NCBI GenBank assembly: GCA_965262745.1
Contig: OZ253558.1
Coordinates: forward strand, 2,356,001-2,420,000
DNA from: JAJECS01 sp965262745
GTDB taxonomy: Bacteria > Chloroflexota > UBA11872
Length of the DNA: 64,000 bases
Reading direction: 5' to 3'
This document shows positions 43,624 through 51,670 of this stretch, one piece after another. The notes below the pieces were generated by a model. The model had not been told where the DNA came from and ran no database searches. It saw nothing but the letters and a program-made list of their open reading frames with translations. Each line of letters begins with the position of its first letter. Within the stretch, counting starts at the first letter, position 1. Both the position numbers and the translations under genes were made by a program.

Positions 43624-44510
43624 GACGGGGGCGGCGGCGTCAGATAGCGGTCGACCAGAAGCCCCAGCCGCTCCCGCGCGCTCGGGTCGACGGCCTCCGG
43701 CGCGGTGACGATGGCCGCGGCGAGCGCCGAGCCGCACTCACAGTCGCGGGGCTGCCGCACCGCCTCCGGCACCGCGGCGCGGACGGCGCGCTGCGCCAAC
43801 GCGGCGTTGGCGGTGAGATTGCGTACCACCATGGCGGCCGTGACCGGCTCCTCGCTCGCATGCCACACGTCATAGTCGGTGACCATGGCCATGACGGCGT
43901 AGCAGAGCTCGGCCTCGCGGGCCAGCCGGGCCTCCGGCAGGGCGGTCATCCCAATCACGTCCACGCCCCACGAGCGGTACAGCTCGGACTCGGCGCGGGT
44001 GGAGAACTGCGGCCCCTCGATGCAGACATAGGCGCCGCCGCGATGCACCGCGCCGCCGGCCGCCGCAACGGCATCGGCGGCCACGCTCCGGACGTGCGGA
44101 CACAGCGGGTCGGCCATCCCCACGTGCACCACCAGACCAGGCTCGTCGAAGAAGCTCGAGGGCCGGGCGCGGGTGCGGTCAATCAGCTGGTCGGGAATGA
44201 CAACGTCAAGGGGTGGAATGTCCTCGCGCATGCTGCCCACGGCGCTCACGGCCAGCACCCGTTCGACGCCGAGGGACTTCAGCGCCCAGATATTGGCTCG
44301 CACGTTGAGCGCGCTGGGCGAAATGCGGTGGCCGCGGCCGTGGCGCGGAAGAAAGGCAACCTCGACGCCGTCGAGCACGCCCACGACAAGCGTGTCGCTG
44401 GGCGCGCCAAAGGGCGTGTCAATCTCGACCTCGCGGCGCTGCTCCAGGCCGGGCATCTGGTAGAAGCCGCTGCCGCCGATGACGCCCACGCGGGCGCGCG
44501 CGTCGGACAC
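43620..44510 (-). CDS. mtnP: S-methyl-5'-thioadenosine phosphorylase
   Basis: Splits methylthioadenosine to adenine and methylthioribose-1-phosphate. The 296-residue protein has the phosphate-binding GGSGFYQMPGL start, the RHGRGHRISPSALNVRANIWALK block and ICIEGPQFSTRAES-like purine-binding residues (read here as VCIEGPQFSTRAES). The start is GTG immediately after the mtnA stop (TAA-GTG). It supplies the substrate of the upstream gene product MtnA. Confidence 0.94.
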   Translation of the reverse strand: MSDARARVGVIGGSGFYQMPGLEQRREVEIDTPFGAPSDTLVVGVLDGVEVAFLPRHGRGHRISPSALNVRANIWALKSLGVERVLAVSAVGSMREDIPPLDVVIPDQLIDRTRARPSSFFDEPGLVVHVGMADPLCPHVRSVAADAVAAAGGAVHRGGAYVCIEGPQFSTRAESELYRSWGVDVIGMTALPEARLAREAELCYAVMAMVTDYDVWHASEEPVTAAMVVRNLTANAALAQRAVRAAVPEAVRQPRDCECGSALAAAIVTAPEAVDPSARERLGLLVDRYLTPPPPS

Positions 44511-45566
44511 TTACGCCGCCGCCTCGACTGGCGCCCGCCAGGCGGCCAGCGTGCGCGCGAACGGGGCGCGCGCCACGCCGCGCTCGGTGACGATGGCGCT
44601 GACCAGCTCGTTCGGCGTCACGTCGAACGCCGGATTGGCCACCGGCGCGTCGCCCGGCGCCCAGCGCGCGGCACCGTGCCCGCGCACCTCATCCGCGCCG
44701 CGCTCCTCAATGGGAATATCGGCCCCCGTCGCGGTGTCGAAGTCGACGGTCGAAAGCGGGGCGGCGACGATGAACGGCAGCCCGTGCGCGCGGGCGAGCT
44801 GCGCCATGGTGTAGGTGCCGATCTTGTTGGCCACGTCCCCGTTCGCCGCGATGCGGTCGGCGCCGACGAGCACGGCGTCCACGACGCCGCGCTGCATGAA
44901 GTGGCCCGCCATGCTGTCCGTGATGAGGGTGTAGGGAACACCCCACTGCTCCAATTCCCAGGTGGTCAGGCGGGCGCCTTGCAGCAGGGGGCGAGTCTCG
45001 TTTACCCACACCGAGACGTCGCCGTGCCGGTGGGCGGCTTGGATGACGCCCAGAGCCGAGCCGCATCCGGCGCCGGTCGCCAGCGGGCCAGTGTTGCAGT
45101 GGTGCAGCACCTGCGCGCCGGGTTCGATCAGGCTGGCGCCGTGAGCCGCGAGCTGCCGGTGCCGGCGGTCGTTGTCCGCCGCCAGGGCCTGCGCCGCCGC
45201 GAGCACCGCCCGCGCCCCCGCGCCGGGATCATTGGCGTGGGGCTCCGCCGCCGCGCGTACCACGCGGGCGGCCCAGGCCAGATTGACGGCCGTGGGACGG
45301 GTGCCGGCAATGTCTTCCACCACGCGGTCGAGATGACCCGCGAACGGGCCGTCAGACTCCGCGGCGTAGGTATGCGCGCCCAAAGCGACGCCGTAGGCCC
45401 CCGCCACGCCGAGCGCGGGCGCGCCGCGGATGGCCAGGGTGCGGATGGCCTCCATGACCTGCGCCACCTGCGTGCAATGCAGTACTTCAACTGCATCCGG
45501 CAGACGCCGCTGATCCAGGATGCGCACGGCGCCGTCGCGCCATTCGATAACCGGTGGGACAGCCAT
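44511..45566 (-). CDS. mtnA: Methylthioribose-1-phosphate isomerase
   Basis: Converts methylthioribose-1-phosphate to methylthioribulose-1-phosphate in methionine salvage. 351 residues. The family signatures are TLAIRGAPALGVAGAYGVAL, HHCNTGPLATGAGCGSALGV (catalytic cysteine), ETRPLLQGARLTTWEL and VGADRIAANGDVANKIGTY (catalytic aspartate). The ATG at 45566 begins MAVPPVIEWRDG, as usual. It is the first gene of the operon, with a TATACT -10 22-30 nt upstream. The later salvage genes (mtnB, C, D) are not in the window. Confidence 0.95.
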   Translation of the reverse strand: MAVPPVIEWRDGAVRILDQRRLPDAVEVLHCTQVAQVMEAIRTLAIRGAPALGVAGAYGVALGAHTYAAESDGPFAGHLDRVVEDIAGTRPTAVNLAWAARVVRAAAEPHANDPGAGARAVLAAAQALAADNDRRHRQLAAHGASLIEPGAQVLHHCNTGPLATGAGCGSALGVIQAAHRHGDVSVWVNETRPLLQGARLTTWELEQWGVPYTLITDSMAGHFMQRGVVDAVLVGADRIAANGDVANKIGTYTMAQLARAHGLPFIVAAPLSTVDFDTATGADIPIEERGADEVRGHGAARWAPGDAPVANPAFDVTPNELVSAIVTERGVARAPFARTLAAWRAPVEAAA

Positions 45567-45595
45567 TTGGCGGGCCAGTCGGGCGAGCGCCCGCG

Positions 45596-45601
45596 AGTAT
45601 A
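45596..45601 (-). promoter_or_regulatory. -10 element of the mtnA-metK operon
   Basis: TATACT on the minus strand, giving a leader of about 22 nt. No SAM or SAH riboswitch fits in the 110 bp between this gene and the next one upstream. Confidence 0.5.
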
Positions 45602-45636
45602 GCCAGCACCCCCATCGGTCCCGACGCCCGAGTCGG

Positions 45637-45665
45637 GTACGGGCGGGTTTGCAACCCGCCCGTAC
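45637..45665. repeat. Long perfect palindrome, REP-like
   Basis: Two 13-bp arms, GTACGGGCGGGTT and AACCCGCCCGTAC, around TGC. It lies between the stop of a hypothetical gene and the mtnA promoter. Similar in build to the GGGCGGTTCGCGAACCGCCC family; it may end the upstream transcript. Confidence 0.75.
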
Positions 45666-45675
45666 GACCCCGAGC

Positions 45676-46221
45676 CTAGTCCAGGCCGCGGCGGCGGCGG
45701 GCGGCCTCGTAGGCGTCCAAGCCGATCTCGCCGCGAGCGAACCGTGCCTCGATGGACTGGAAGGCATCCAACGGCGCGGCCATGGCCGGCGCGAGATCGG
45801 GGCTGGGCTCAGCCGCGCGGGCCTCGGCGAGCTGCTGCCGCGCGGCGGCTTGCGCCTCGGCGTCCGCCGGCCCCTGGACGTACTCATCCGTCGGCAGGTC
45901 ATCGGCCACGGCTGGCGCGGGATCGTCGGGCGATTCCGCGAGCTTGCCCTTGAGCCAGCGGCCCACGTCCGCAGGTTCCGCGTCCGCCACCCAGGCCGCG
46001 AGCTCGTCGTCCGCCGGCGCGGTGGCCGGCTGCGAGCGCAGACGCTCCCGGTGGACTTCGCGGTCTTTCTTGGACTGCCAGCGGCGCTCGACCTCGTCGA
46101 GCCGGGCGGCGACCTCTCGGTCAACCGCAGCCTCGAAATCACGCGGCGGATCGGCCGGCGCCTCTTGGGGCGCGGCGGCGGTCGCTTCGGCGGCGGTCGG
46201 TTCGGCGGCGGGGTCGTTCAT
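45676..46221 (-). CDS. Unknown acidic/Ala-rich protein with SHOCT-like C-terminus
   Basis: A 181-residue hydrophilic protein. The N-terminal half is Ala/Pro/Glu-rich, with a helical charged stretch (FEAAVDREVAARLDEVERRWQSKKDREVHRERLRS). The last ~30 residues (IEARFARGEIGLDAYEAARRRRGL) have the pattern of a SHOCT oligomerisation motif. A perfect AGGAGG Shine-Dalgarno lies just before the ATG. It is 10 bp downstream of the 240-residue zinc-motif gene and probably shares its transcript. Function unknown. Confidence 0.7.
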   Translation of the reverse strand: MNDPAAEPTAAEATAAAPQEAPADPPRDFEAAVDREVAARLDEVERRWQSKKDREVHRERLRSQPATAPADDELAAWVADAEPADVGRWLKGKLAESPDDPAPAVADDLPTDEYVQGPADAEAQAAARQQLAEARAAEPSPDLAPAMAAPLDAFQSIEARFARGEIGLDAYEAARRRRGLD

Positions 46222-46231
46222 GGAACCTCCT

Positions 46232-46954
46232 CTAGGCGACGGCGGCGGTGGGTGTGGCGTAGCCCACGCCGGACAGGGCCTCTGATAGTTGACGCTCCGG
46301 TTCGAGTCCGTCGGCAAAGCTGAGGGCGTGGCCCAGGCGCGCCGCGAACATGAGCGCGTCGGTCGTGCGCGCGGCATAGGCGTCGTGCAGGCGAGCGGCC
46401 CAGCGCGACAACTCTGCGGCCAGCGCCGGCGGCGCGCCCCGCAGCAAGGCCTGCCACTCCGTGTCCAGGGTCTCCACGTCGGCGCCCGACGCCAACGGTC
46501 CGGCGCGCTGATAGCCCTCGCTCACCATCAGCGTGAGCAGCTCGTCGCGCGTGGCAACCCGGCAATGGTCCCAGTGCGCATCGCCGGTCGGCGGGGGCTG
46601 CGCACACGCAGCGACGCGGCAACCGGCGGACCATTGGCTGCCCGGCGTGCCGCATCGGGGGCAGTGCCAGTGCCCTTGGAGCAACAGCCCTCGCGCCAGC
46701 GCCTCGTCGTCGAACGCCTGGCTGACATAGCGGCGAATGCCGGGCGCCAGCTGCGCATCGGTTACGGCCGCCATCACTTGGCAAACCCAGGCATGCTCGA
46801 ACCGTTCGAACACTTCGAGGCGGAGCCCCGGGCGAATTTGCGCGATCGCGGCGCGCAACGCCGCCGTCGGCACGGCATGGCGGGCCTTGTCGGCGTGGCC
46901 GGCCGACTGGGCAGTGCCGACGGCCGCCGGACCGTCTACTTGCACGTCGAGCAC
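46232..46954 (-). CDS. Unknown protein with internal CxxC zinc motif
   Basis: A 240-residue protein starting with GTG (AAGGAG 6 nt upstream). A helical N-terminal half is followed at about residues 95-125 by HWHCPRCGTPGSQW, then GCRVAAC, a probable zinc-binding site. The rest is helical and Ala/Leu-rich (LSRWAARLHDAYAARTTDALMFAARL). No family recognised. It is divergent from the XRE regulator at 47067, with a 112-bp shared promoter region, and followed by the SHOCT-like gene. Confidence 0.65.
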   Translation of the reverse strand: MLDVQVDGPAAVGTAQSAGHADKARHAVPTAALRAAIAQIRPGLRLEVFERFEHAWVCQVMAAVTDAQLAPGIRRYVSQAFDDEALARGLLLQGHWHCPRCGTPGSQWSAGCRVAACAQPPPTGDAHWDHCRVATRDELLTLMVSEGYQRAGPLASGADVETLDTEWQALLRGAPPALAAELSRWAARLHDAYAARTTDALMFAARLGHALSFADGLEPERQLSEALSGVGYATPTAAVA

Positions 46955-47030
46955 GCGGGCTCCTTCGCCGGAGAGCTAGCCGGTCGCGACGACCGGGCCA
47001 TACGTTGTACACGCAAAGAGTACGCCGTCG

Positions 47031-47060
47031 ATGACTGGCTGTCAACCGTCCGCGTACAAT
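47031..47060 (+). promoter_or_regulatory. Promoter of the XRE regulator, leaderless
   Basis: ATGACT (47031-47036), an 18-bp spacer and TACAAT (47055-47060), with only GCCGCC between the -10 and the ATG. The 46955-47066 region between the divergent genes also has TTGTACACGC and GCGTACAA segments that mirror each other, a possible operator pair. Confidence 0.6.
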
Positions 47061-47066
47061 GCCGCC

Positions 47067-47588
47067 ATGGCAGGCGCAGACGCCGGGCTGCGGTTCCCTG
47101 AAGCATTGCGGCGCGCCCGCACGGCGCGCGGGCTGTCCTATCGCGAGTTGGCGGCGCGCTGCGGTCTCTCGCACTCCTTCTTGAGCCACGTCGAAAAGGG
47201 CGAGCGGCGCCCACCGCGCCTCTCGCACGTGATGGCGATCGCCACCGCCCTCGACACGGTCACCCCGGCCTTCCTGCTCGCGGCGCTCGCTGACCGTGTG
47301 GGCACCGAGGTGGCCCAGCTCGTCACGCACCTGGCCCGCGCCGCGACGGCGGACGACCCGCTCCCGGGCGCGCTGCCCGAGACCGGCGCGGCAGACGCCA
47401 TCGAGCGCTTGGCCGAGGCGGCGGCACAGCCGGACGGCGAGGCCCAGCTGCGCGAGCGCCTGGCCTTCGTCGACTTGCAGTTCGACGCCGACGTGCTGCG
47501 CCTGGGATTCGACGACGCCGCGGGTCCCGTGGTCCTCAACGTGGTCGGACCGGCTGACGCGTCGCACGGATCCGAGGACGAGACGTAG
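47067..47588 (+). CDS. XRE-family transcriptional regulator
   Basis: A 173-residue protein. The N-terminal Cro/C1 helix-turn-helix (residues about 10-65) reads LRRARTARGLSYRELAARCGLSHSFLSHVEKGERRPP. The remaining ~100 residues are acidic and helical without a known sensor domain. The start ATG lies 6 nt after a TACAAT -10 element. It is probably an autoregulator and regulator of the divergent zinc-motif/SHOCT gene pair. Confidence 0.85.
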   Translation: MAGADAGLRFPEALRRARTARGLSYRELAARCGLSHSFLSHVEKGERRPPRLSHVMAIATALDTVTPAFLLAALADRVGTEVAQLVTHLARAATADDPLPGALPETGAADAIERLAEAAAQPDGEAQLRERLAFVDLQFDADVLRLGFDDAAGPVVLNVVGPADASHGSEDET

Positions 47589-47676
47589 GCGCTTACTCGA
47601 TGCGCACGCGGCCTGAGCCGGCGGCCGACACTCAGCCCGTGTGCGCCGCTTTCGCCGCAACGACGAGAGGTCCGGC

Positions 47677-48762
47677 ATGACCGCCGAGGCGAAGCCCGGG
47701 GCGGCCGCATGTTGCGCCGCGCGGCGCGAGGGGGACAGGCGGCCCGATCCGCATGAGGTTTCTCCGCCTCACCCCCTGGTCAAGCCAGGGGCAGGCTCTA
47801 ACCCTCTCCCACCAGGCGAGAGGGAATCGGACCCGACCGGGCCGACACCCCCTGCTCATTCCCACGAACGCGGGAATCCAGACCCCACTCGACCTGACGC
47901 CGCCCTTGCCGCGGGCGCAGTGCGGCTGCGGGGAGGCTCGTTTCTGATGGGCTCCAACGATCCGGCGGGGTTTCCGGAGGACGGCGAGGGGCCCGTTCGG
48001 CGGGTAACCGTGGACGCGTTCTCCGTCGCCGCCTGCGCCGTGAGCAACGCGCAGTTCGCTGCCTTCGTCGACGCCACGCACTACACAACCGAGGCCGAGC
48101 GCTTCGGCTGGTCGTTCGTCTTTCAGCTGCTCGTGCCCGACGAGGTTCAGCGGCGGCACCCCCAGCGACCCGAGGCCACGCCCTGGTGGGTGCCGGTCAC
48201 CGGCGCCACCTGGCGACATCCCGAGGGTCCGGGGAGCACGCTGGAGGGGCGGGGCGACCATCCGGTGGTGCATGTGTCCTGGCGCGACGGCGCGGCCTTC
48301 GCCGCGTGGGCCGGCGCCCGCCTCCCGACGGAGGCCGAGTGGGAGTTCGCCGCGCGCGGTGGGCTCGAGCAACGGCGCTATCCCTGGGGCGACACCCTCA
48401 CGCCCCGCCGCGAGCACCGCTGCAACATCTGGCAAGGAGAGTTTCCAGCGCGCAACACGCTGGGCGACGGGTTTCTCGGCACCGCGCCGGTGGACGCCTA
48501 CCGCCCGAACCGCTACGGCTTGTTCAATACGGCGGGCAACGTGTGGGAGTGGTGCAGCGACTGGTTCCACCCGACATTCCACGTCCAAGGTCCCCGGGTG
48601 AACCCTGACGGCCCTCCCAGCGGCACCGCGCGGGTGCTGCGCGGCGGCTCGTACCTGTGCCACCGCTCCTACTGCAACCGCTATCGCGTCGGCGCGCGCA
48701 GCGCCAACACGCCGGACAGCTCGGCCGGCAATGTCGGGTTCCGCTGCGTGTGGCCAGCATGA
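47677..48762 (+). CDS. Formylglycine-generating enzyme (sulfatase-modifying factor)
   Basis: Oxidises a cysteine of sulfatases to C-alpha-formylglycine. 361 residues. The GGSFLMGSN start of the FGE fold lies at about residues 86-94, then HPVVHVSWRDGAAFAAWAGARLPTEAEWEFAARGG and NTAGNVWEWCSDWF. The catalytic pair C328 and C333 in SYLCHRSYC is intact, so this is a true copper-type FGE rather than a generic DUF323/EgtB relative. Residues about 27-68 are read from dispersed-repeat DNA (47755-47880). The start ATG has GAGAGG upstream. No sulfatase gene lies in the window. The stop overlaps the next start (ATGA). Confidence 0.9.
   Translation: MTAEAKPGAAACCAARREGDRRPDPHEVSPPHPLVKPGAGSNPLPPGERESDPTGPTPPAHSHERGNPDPTRPDAALAAGAVRLRGGSFLMGSNDPAGFPEDGEGPVRRVTVDAFSVAACAVSNAQFAAFVDATHYTTEAERFGWSFVFQLLVPDEVQRRHPQRPEATPWWVPVTGATWRHPEGPGSTLEGRGDHPVVHVSWRDGAAFAAWAGARLPTEAEWEFAARGGLEQRRYPWGDTLTPRREHRCNIWQGEFPARNTLGDGFLGTAPVDAYRPNRYGLFNTAGNVWEWCSDWFHPTFHVQGPRVNPDGPPSGTARVLRGGSYLCHRSYCNRYRVGARSANTPDSSAGNVGFRCVWPA
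47755..47880. repeat. Dispersed repeat sequence inside the FGE coding region
   Basis: CT-rich CCCTCTCCC-type sequence (about 47760-47830) is followed by an imperfect palindrome TCATTCCC...GGGAATCCA (47856-47880). Both types elsewhere in this window lie outside or at the edges of genes (50718-50742, 61279-61326, 63668-63775). Confidence 0.6.
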
Positions 48763-49400
48763 CTGTGGCTGAGCGGCTGTCCCTGGGACAGATCGTCATC
48801 CTCAACGGTGCGCCGCGATCGGGGAAGTCCAGCATTGCCGCCGTGCTCCAGGAGACCTTCGACGGACCTTGGATGAACCTGGGCGTGGATGCCCACATGT
48901 CCGGCGTCATGCCCCAGCGCTACTCGCCCGGGATCGGGCTTCGCCCCGGGGCCGAGCGCCCCGACCTCGAGCCGTTCGTGCTGGCCTCCTATGCCGCGCT
49001 CTACGAGTCCATCGCCGCCCACAGCCGCCTGGGGTTGAACGTGGTGGCCGAATTCGGCCACCACGACGGCTACACCGTCCCGCGCGGAATCCTGGCCGAC
49101 AGCGCGCGTCGTCTGCGCGGATTGCCCGCCCTGCTGGTCGGCGTGCGCTGCCCGTTGCCGATCATCCTGGAGCGGCGGCGCGCGACGGGATGGGGCGAGA
49201 GCCGGCCGACCGACACCGCCGAGTCGGGCGCGGCTCGCTGGCAGGTCGAAGTGCACAAGCCCGGCATCTATGACCTCAAGGTCGACACCGCCGTCTTGAG
49301 CCCCGCGCAATGCGCCCAGGCCATCCGTCAGCGCCTGGTTACGGGTCCCGCGCCAACGGCCATGCAGCGCCTCGCCGCCATGGCCACCGAGCCCTCCTGA
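48759..49400 (+). CDS. Chloramphenicol phosphotransferase-like P-loop kinase
   Basis: A 213-residue nucleotide kinase fold. The Walker A motif is LNGAPRSGKSS (about residues 15-25). It has a GVDAHMSGVMP segment like the G-x-D-x-F of CPT proteins, the LVGVRCPLPIILERR region with lid arginines, and the HKPGIYDLKVDT ending typical of PF07931. The family phosphorylates small hydroxylated molecules including chloramphenicol, but resistance should not be assumed. It starts inside the FGE stop codon (ATGA), so translation is coupled. Confidence 0.82.
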   Translation: MTVAERLSLGQIVILNGAPRSGKSSIAAVLQETFDGPWMNLGVDAHMSGVMPQRYSPGIGLRPGAERPDLEPFVLASYAALYESIAAHSRLGLNVVAEFGHHDGYTVPRGILADSARRLRGLPALLVGVRCPLPIILERRRATGWGESRPTDTAESGAARWQVEVHKPGIYDLKVDTAVLSPAQCAQAIRQRLVTGPAPTAMQRLAAMATEPS

Positions 49401-49586
49401 AGCCTTCCATGGCGCCCGCCGGCGACTAAATACCCGTGTTGGTGCACGAGTGATCCCTCGCCGGACGGCTGATGCGGCCCTCTGGAGGCACGGGTTGCCC
49501 TGCGCCTGTTCCCCCGCCGGCCGGCGGGCGATGCGATGCTGGCGGGGGCGCGCGGGAATGACGGCGGGTCCAGGAGGTGCTTGGGA

Positions 49587-50333
49587 ATGATGTCTGAGGC
49601 AAAGGGCGTGCTACAGGGCCAGACGGCGATTGTGACGGGCGGGAACCGCGGCATTGGCAAGGGCATCGCGCGGGCGTTTGCCATGGCCGGCGCCGACGTG
49701 CTGGTGACGGCGCGTGACGCGGCGCTGCTCGAGTCCACCGTGGCCGAGCTCGAGGCCTATGGCGGCGTGGTGGTGGGCGTGCCCGCGGACGTGCAGGTCG
49801 AAGCGGATGTGGCGCGGGTCTTCGCGGAAGCCGCCGATCGGTTCGAGCGGCTGGACGTCCTGGTCAACAACGCGGGCCTCTCGCTGCCGGCGCCGCTGCA
49901 CGAGTTGGAGCTCGATTCCTGGGAGACGGTCATCGGGACGAATCTAACCGGCGCGTTCCTGTGCACGCGGGCGGCGATGCGCCTGATGCGCCTGCAGGGT
50001 CGCGGCCGCATCATCAACATCGCCAGCATCTCGTCGCAGCGGGTGCGACCCGAGTCAGCCTCCTACAGCGCCAGCAAGTTCGGCTTGTGGGGGCTCACCC
50101 AGGTCACGTCGCTGGAGGGGCGCGATCACGGCATCTCGGCCTGCTGCATCAACCCCGGCAATACGCGCGTGGAACGGCGGGAAGAGATCAACACCGAGGA
50201 GAACCTCGAGCCGATGATGGGGGTAGAGTCGGTGGCCCAGGTGGCGGTGACCATGGCCGCGCTGCCGCCCCACGTGCAGCTGCTCGAGGCCACAGTGATG
50301 CCGCTGCAGCAGCCGTTTATCGGGAGGGGCTAG
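49587..50333 (+). CDS. Short-chain dehydrogenase/reductase
   Basis: A 248-residue NAD(P)-dependent oxidoreductase. The cofactor motif TGGNRGIG is at residues 17-24, NNAG follows the beta-4 strand, and the catalytic Ser and Y-x-x-x-K are in NIASISSQR and YSASKFG. AGGAGG lies 9 nt before the first of two adjacent ATG codons. Substrate unknown. Confidence 0.9.
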   Translation: MMSEAKGVLQGQTAIVTGGNRGIGKGIARAFAMAGADVLVTARDAALLESTVAELEAYGGVVVGVPADVQVEADVARVFAEAADRFERLDVLVNNAGLSLPAPLHELELDSWETVIGTNLTGAFLCTRAAMRLMRLQGRGRIINIASISSQRVRPESASYSASKFGLWGLTQVTSLEGRDHGISACCINPGNTRVERREEINTEENLEPMMGVESVAQVAVTMAALPPHVQLLEATVMPLQQPFIGRG

Positions 50334-50374
50334 CCAACCCGCGCGACGCGGTCTGCCGGCTTGCCGGTGGAGCC

Positions 50375-50611
50375 CTAGAGCACCAGCGACGCTACGACCA
50401 GGCCGAGGATCAGCACACCCAGGATCGTCAGGCCGGCCGCCAGGTCACGTCGCAGGAACGGGAGCTCCGGCAGGGACAGCGATTCGCCGCGCGGCGGCCG
50501 CGCGGCTGGCGCCGCGCGCGCCTCGTCCGCCGCCACCGGGATCACCGCGGCCGGTATCCGGTGCAACGGCTGCCGGCGCTGACGCCGCGTTGACCGTCGT
50601 CGCGAACTCAC
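50375..50611 (-). CDS. Small tail-anchored membrane protein
   Basis: A 78-residue protein. The N-terminus is very Arg-rich (VSSRRRSTRRQRRQP). A Pro/Ala linker follows, and the C-terminal membrane helix (AAGLTILGVLILGLVVASLVL) ends the protein. The start is GTG with GGAGGA 8 nt upstream; the longer frame further upstream runs through a dispersed repeat and is not used. Not SecE by sequence. Function unknown. Confidence 0.6.
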   Translation of the reverse strand: MSSRRRSTRRQRRQPLHRIPAAVIPVAADEARAAPAARPPRGESLSLPELPFLRRDLAAGLTILGVLILGLVVASLVL

Positions 50612-50717
50612 CTGGGTACTCCTCCACGCCTGAGGCCGGCGGCGTGCGGCCGCGCGGTCGCGCGAGCGACATCCGCCCCCCGAATTGCCCGTCTGTCGCC
50701 CTTGGTGGCGTCCGGAC

Positions 50718-50742
50718 GGATTCCGGCTTGCGCCGGAATGAC
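50718..50742. repeat. Imperfect palindromic dispersed repeat
   Basis: GGATTCCGGC and GCCGGAATGAC arms around a 4-nt centre; the same class as the ATTCCCxCG repeat at 47856-47880. Between the tail-anchored gene and parS site 2. Confidence 0.65.
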
Positions 50743-50773
50743 GGACAAGGGACGGCGTTCGGGTAACACGCAA

Positions 50774-50789
50774 TGTTTCACGTGAAACA
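50774..50789. promoter_or_regulatory. parS centromere site 2
   Basis: TGTTTCACGTGAAACA, exact consensus, immediately after the 3' end of parB (stop at 50792). Confidence 0.95.
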
Positions 50790-50791
50790 TC

Positions 50792-51670
50792 TTAGACCGC
50801 GGACAGCCGCTCGATGAGCTCCGCCAGTTCTTCCTCGCTGTAGTACTCAAGCTCGAGCCGACCACGCGCTTCGCCGCCGCGCAGACGCACCCGGGTGCCC
50901 AGGTTGCGCTGGATCCGTTCAAGCACGCTCACGACCTCGCGACTCCACACGTCATCCTTTGCGGACGGAGCCGCACGCGCGGCCGCTCCGTCGGTTCGCT
51001 CCGGTGATCCCTCTGAAGGCGGCGCCAGCGCCCATTGCTCGGCCTCGCGGACCGAGAGGCCCTGGCGCTTTATCGCCTGCAGCAGTCGACTGCGCGCGCC
51101 GTGATCGGTGACGGCCAGCAACGCGCGTGCATGTCCTTCGGTGATCTCCCCCTCGCGCAACGCGGCCAGCGATGCCTCATCGAGGCTGAGCAGGCGCAGG
51201 GCGTTGGCCACGGCCGATCGGCTCACACCCAACGCTGCCGCCACCGCTTCCTGCGTCAGGCCGAATTCGTCCATGAGCACTCGATAGGCGTGGCTCCGGT
51301 CCAGCGGGCTCAAATCGCTGCGTTGCAGGTTCTCAACCAGCGCCAGCTCGAGCTGGCGTCGGTCGTCGACGGTGACGATGGACGCCGGCACCTCGGTCAG
51401 CCCAGCCATCCCCGCCGCTCGCCAGCGCCGCTCGCCCGCCACGAGGTAGTAGCGGCCCGGGCGATCGGCCCGCTCGCTGACCACGATGGGCTGGAGCACG
51501 CCATAGCGGCTTATCGACGCGGCGAGCCCTTCGAGCTCGGCCTCAACCAGGCCCTGCCGCGGCTGGCGCGGATTGGGCTCGATATTGGTCAATGCCAGCG
51601 TGCGCCGCGACCCCAGCGTATCGGCGAACACGTCGCCCAGCCCGCGCCCCAACGCCCGCCTAGGCGCCAT
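50792..51670 (-). CDS. parB: Chromosome partitioning protein ParB (CTPase)
   Basis: A 292-residue ParB/Spo0J that loads at parS and slides as a CTP-dependent clamp. The CTP-binding boxes are GERRWRAA (residues 79-86) and ENLQRSDL (113-120). The parS-reading helix-turn-helix is LTQEAVAAALGVSRSAVANALRLL (about 138-161), and a C-terminal dimer domain completes the protein. The ATG at 51670 is chosen because the protein then starts MAPRRALGRGLGDVF as in the family; it overlaps the parA 3' end by 11 bp. Confidence 0.96.
   Translation of the reverse strand: MAPRRALGRGLGDVFADTLGSRRTLALTNIEPNPRQPRQGLVEAELEGLAASISRYGVLQPIVVSERADRPGRYYLVAGERRWRAAGMAGLTEVPASIVTVDDRRQLELALVENLQRSDLSPLDRSHAYRVLMDEFGLTQEAVAAALGVSRSAVANALRLLSLDEASLAALREGEITEGHARALLAVTDHGARSRLLQAIKRQGLSVREAEQWALAPPSEGSPERTDGAAARAAPSAKDDVWSREVVSVLERIQRNLGTRVRLRGGEARGRLELEYYSEEELAELIERLSAV

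Noticed and set aside
45567..45675. Possible SAM or SAH riboswitch in front of the methionine-cycle operon
   Set aside because: The leader is only about 22 nt after the TATACT box, and the remaining space holds a simple palindrome, not a riboswitch fold.
46291..46310. GGTTCGAGTC, like a tRNA T-arm
   Set aside because: It lies in the coding sequence of the zinc-motif protein, and no cloverleaf can be formed around it. No tRNA was found elsewhere.
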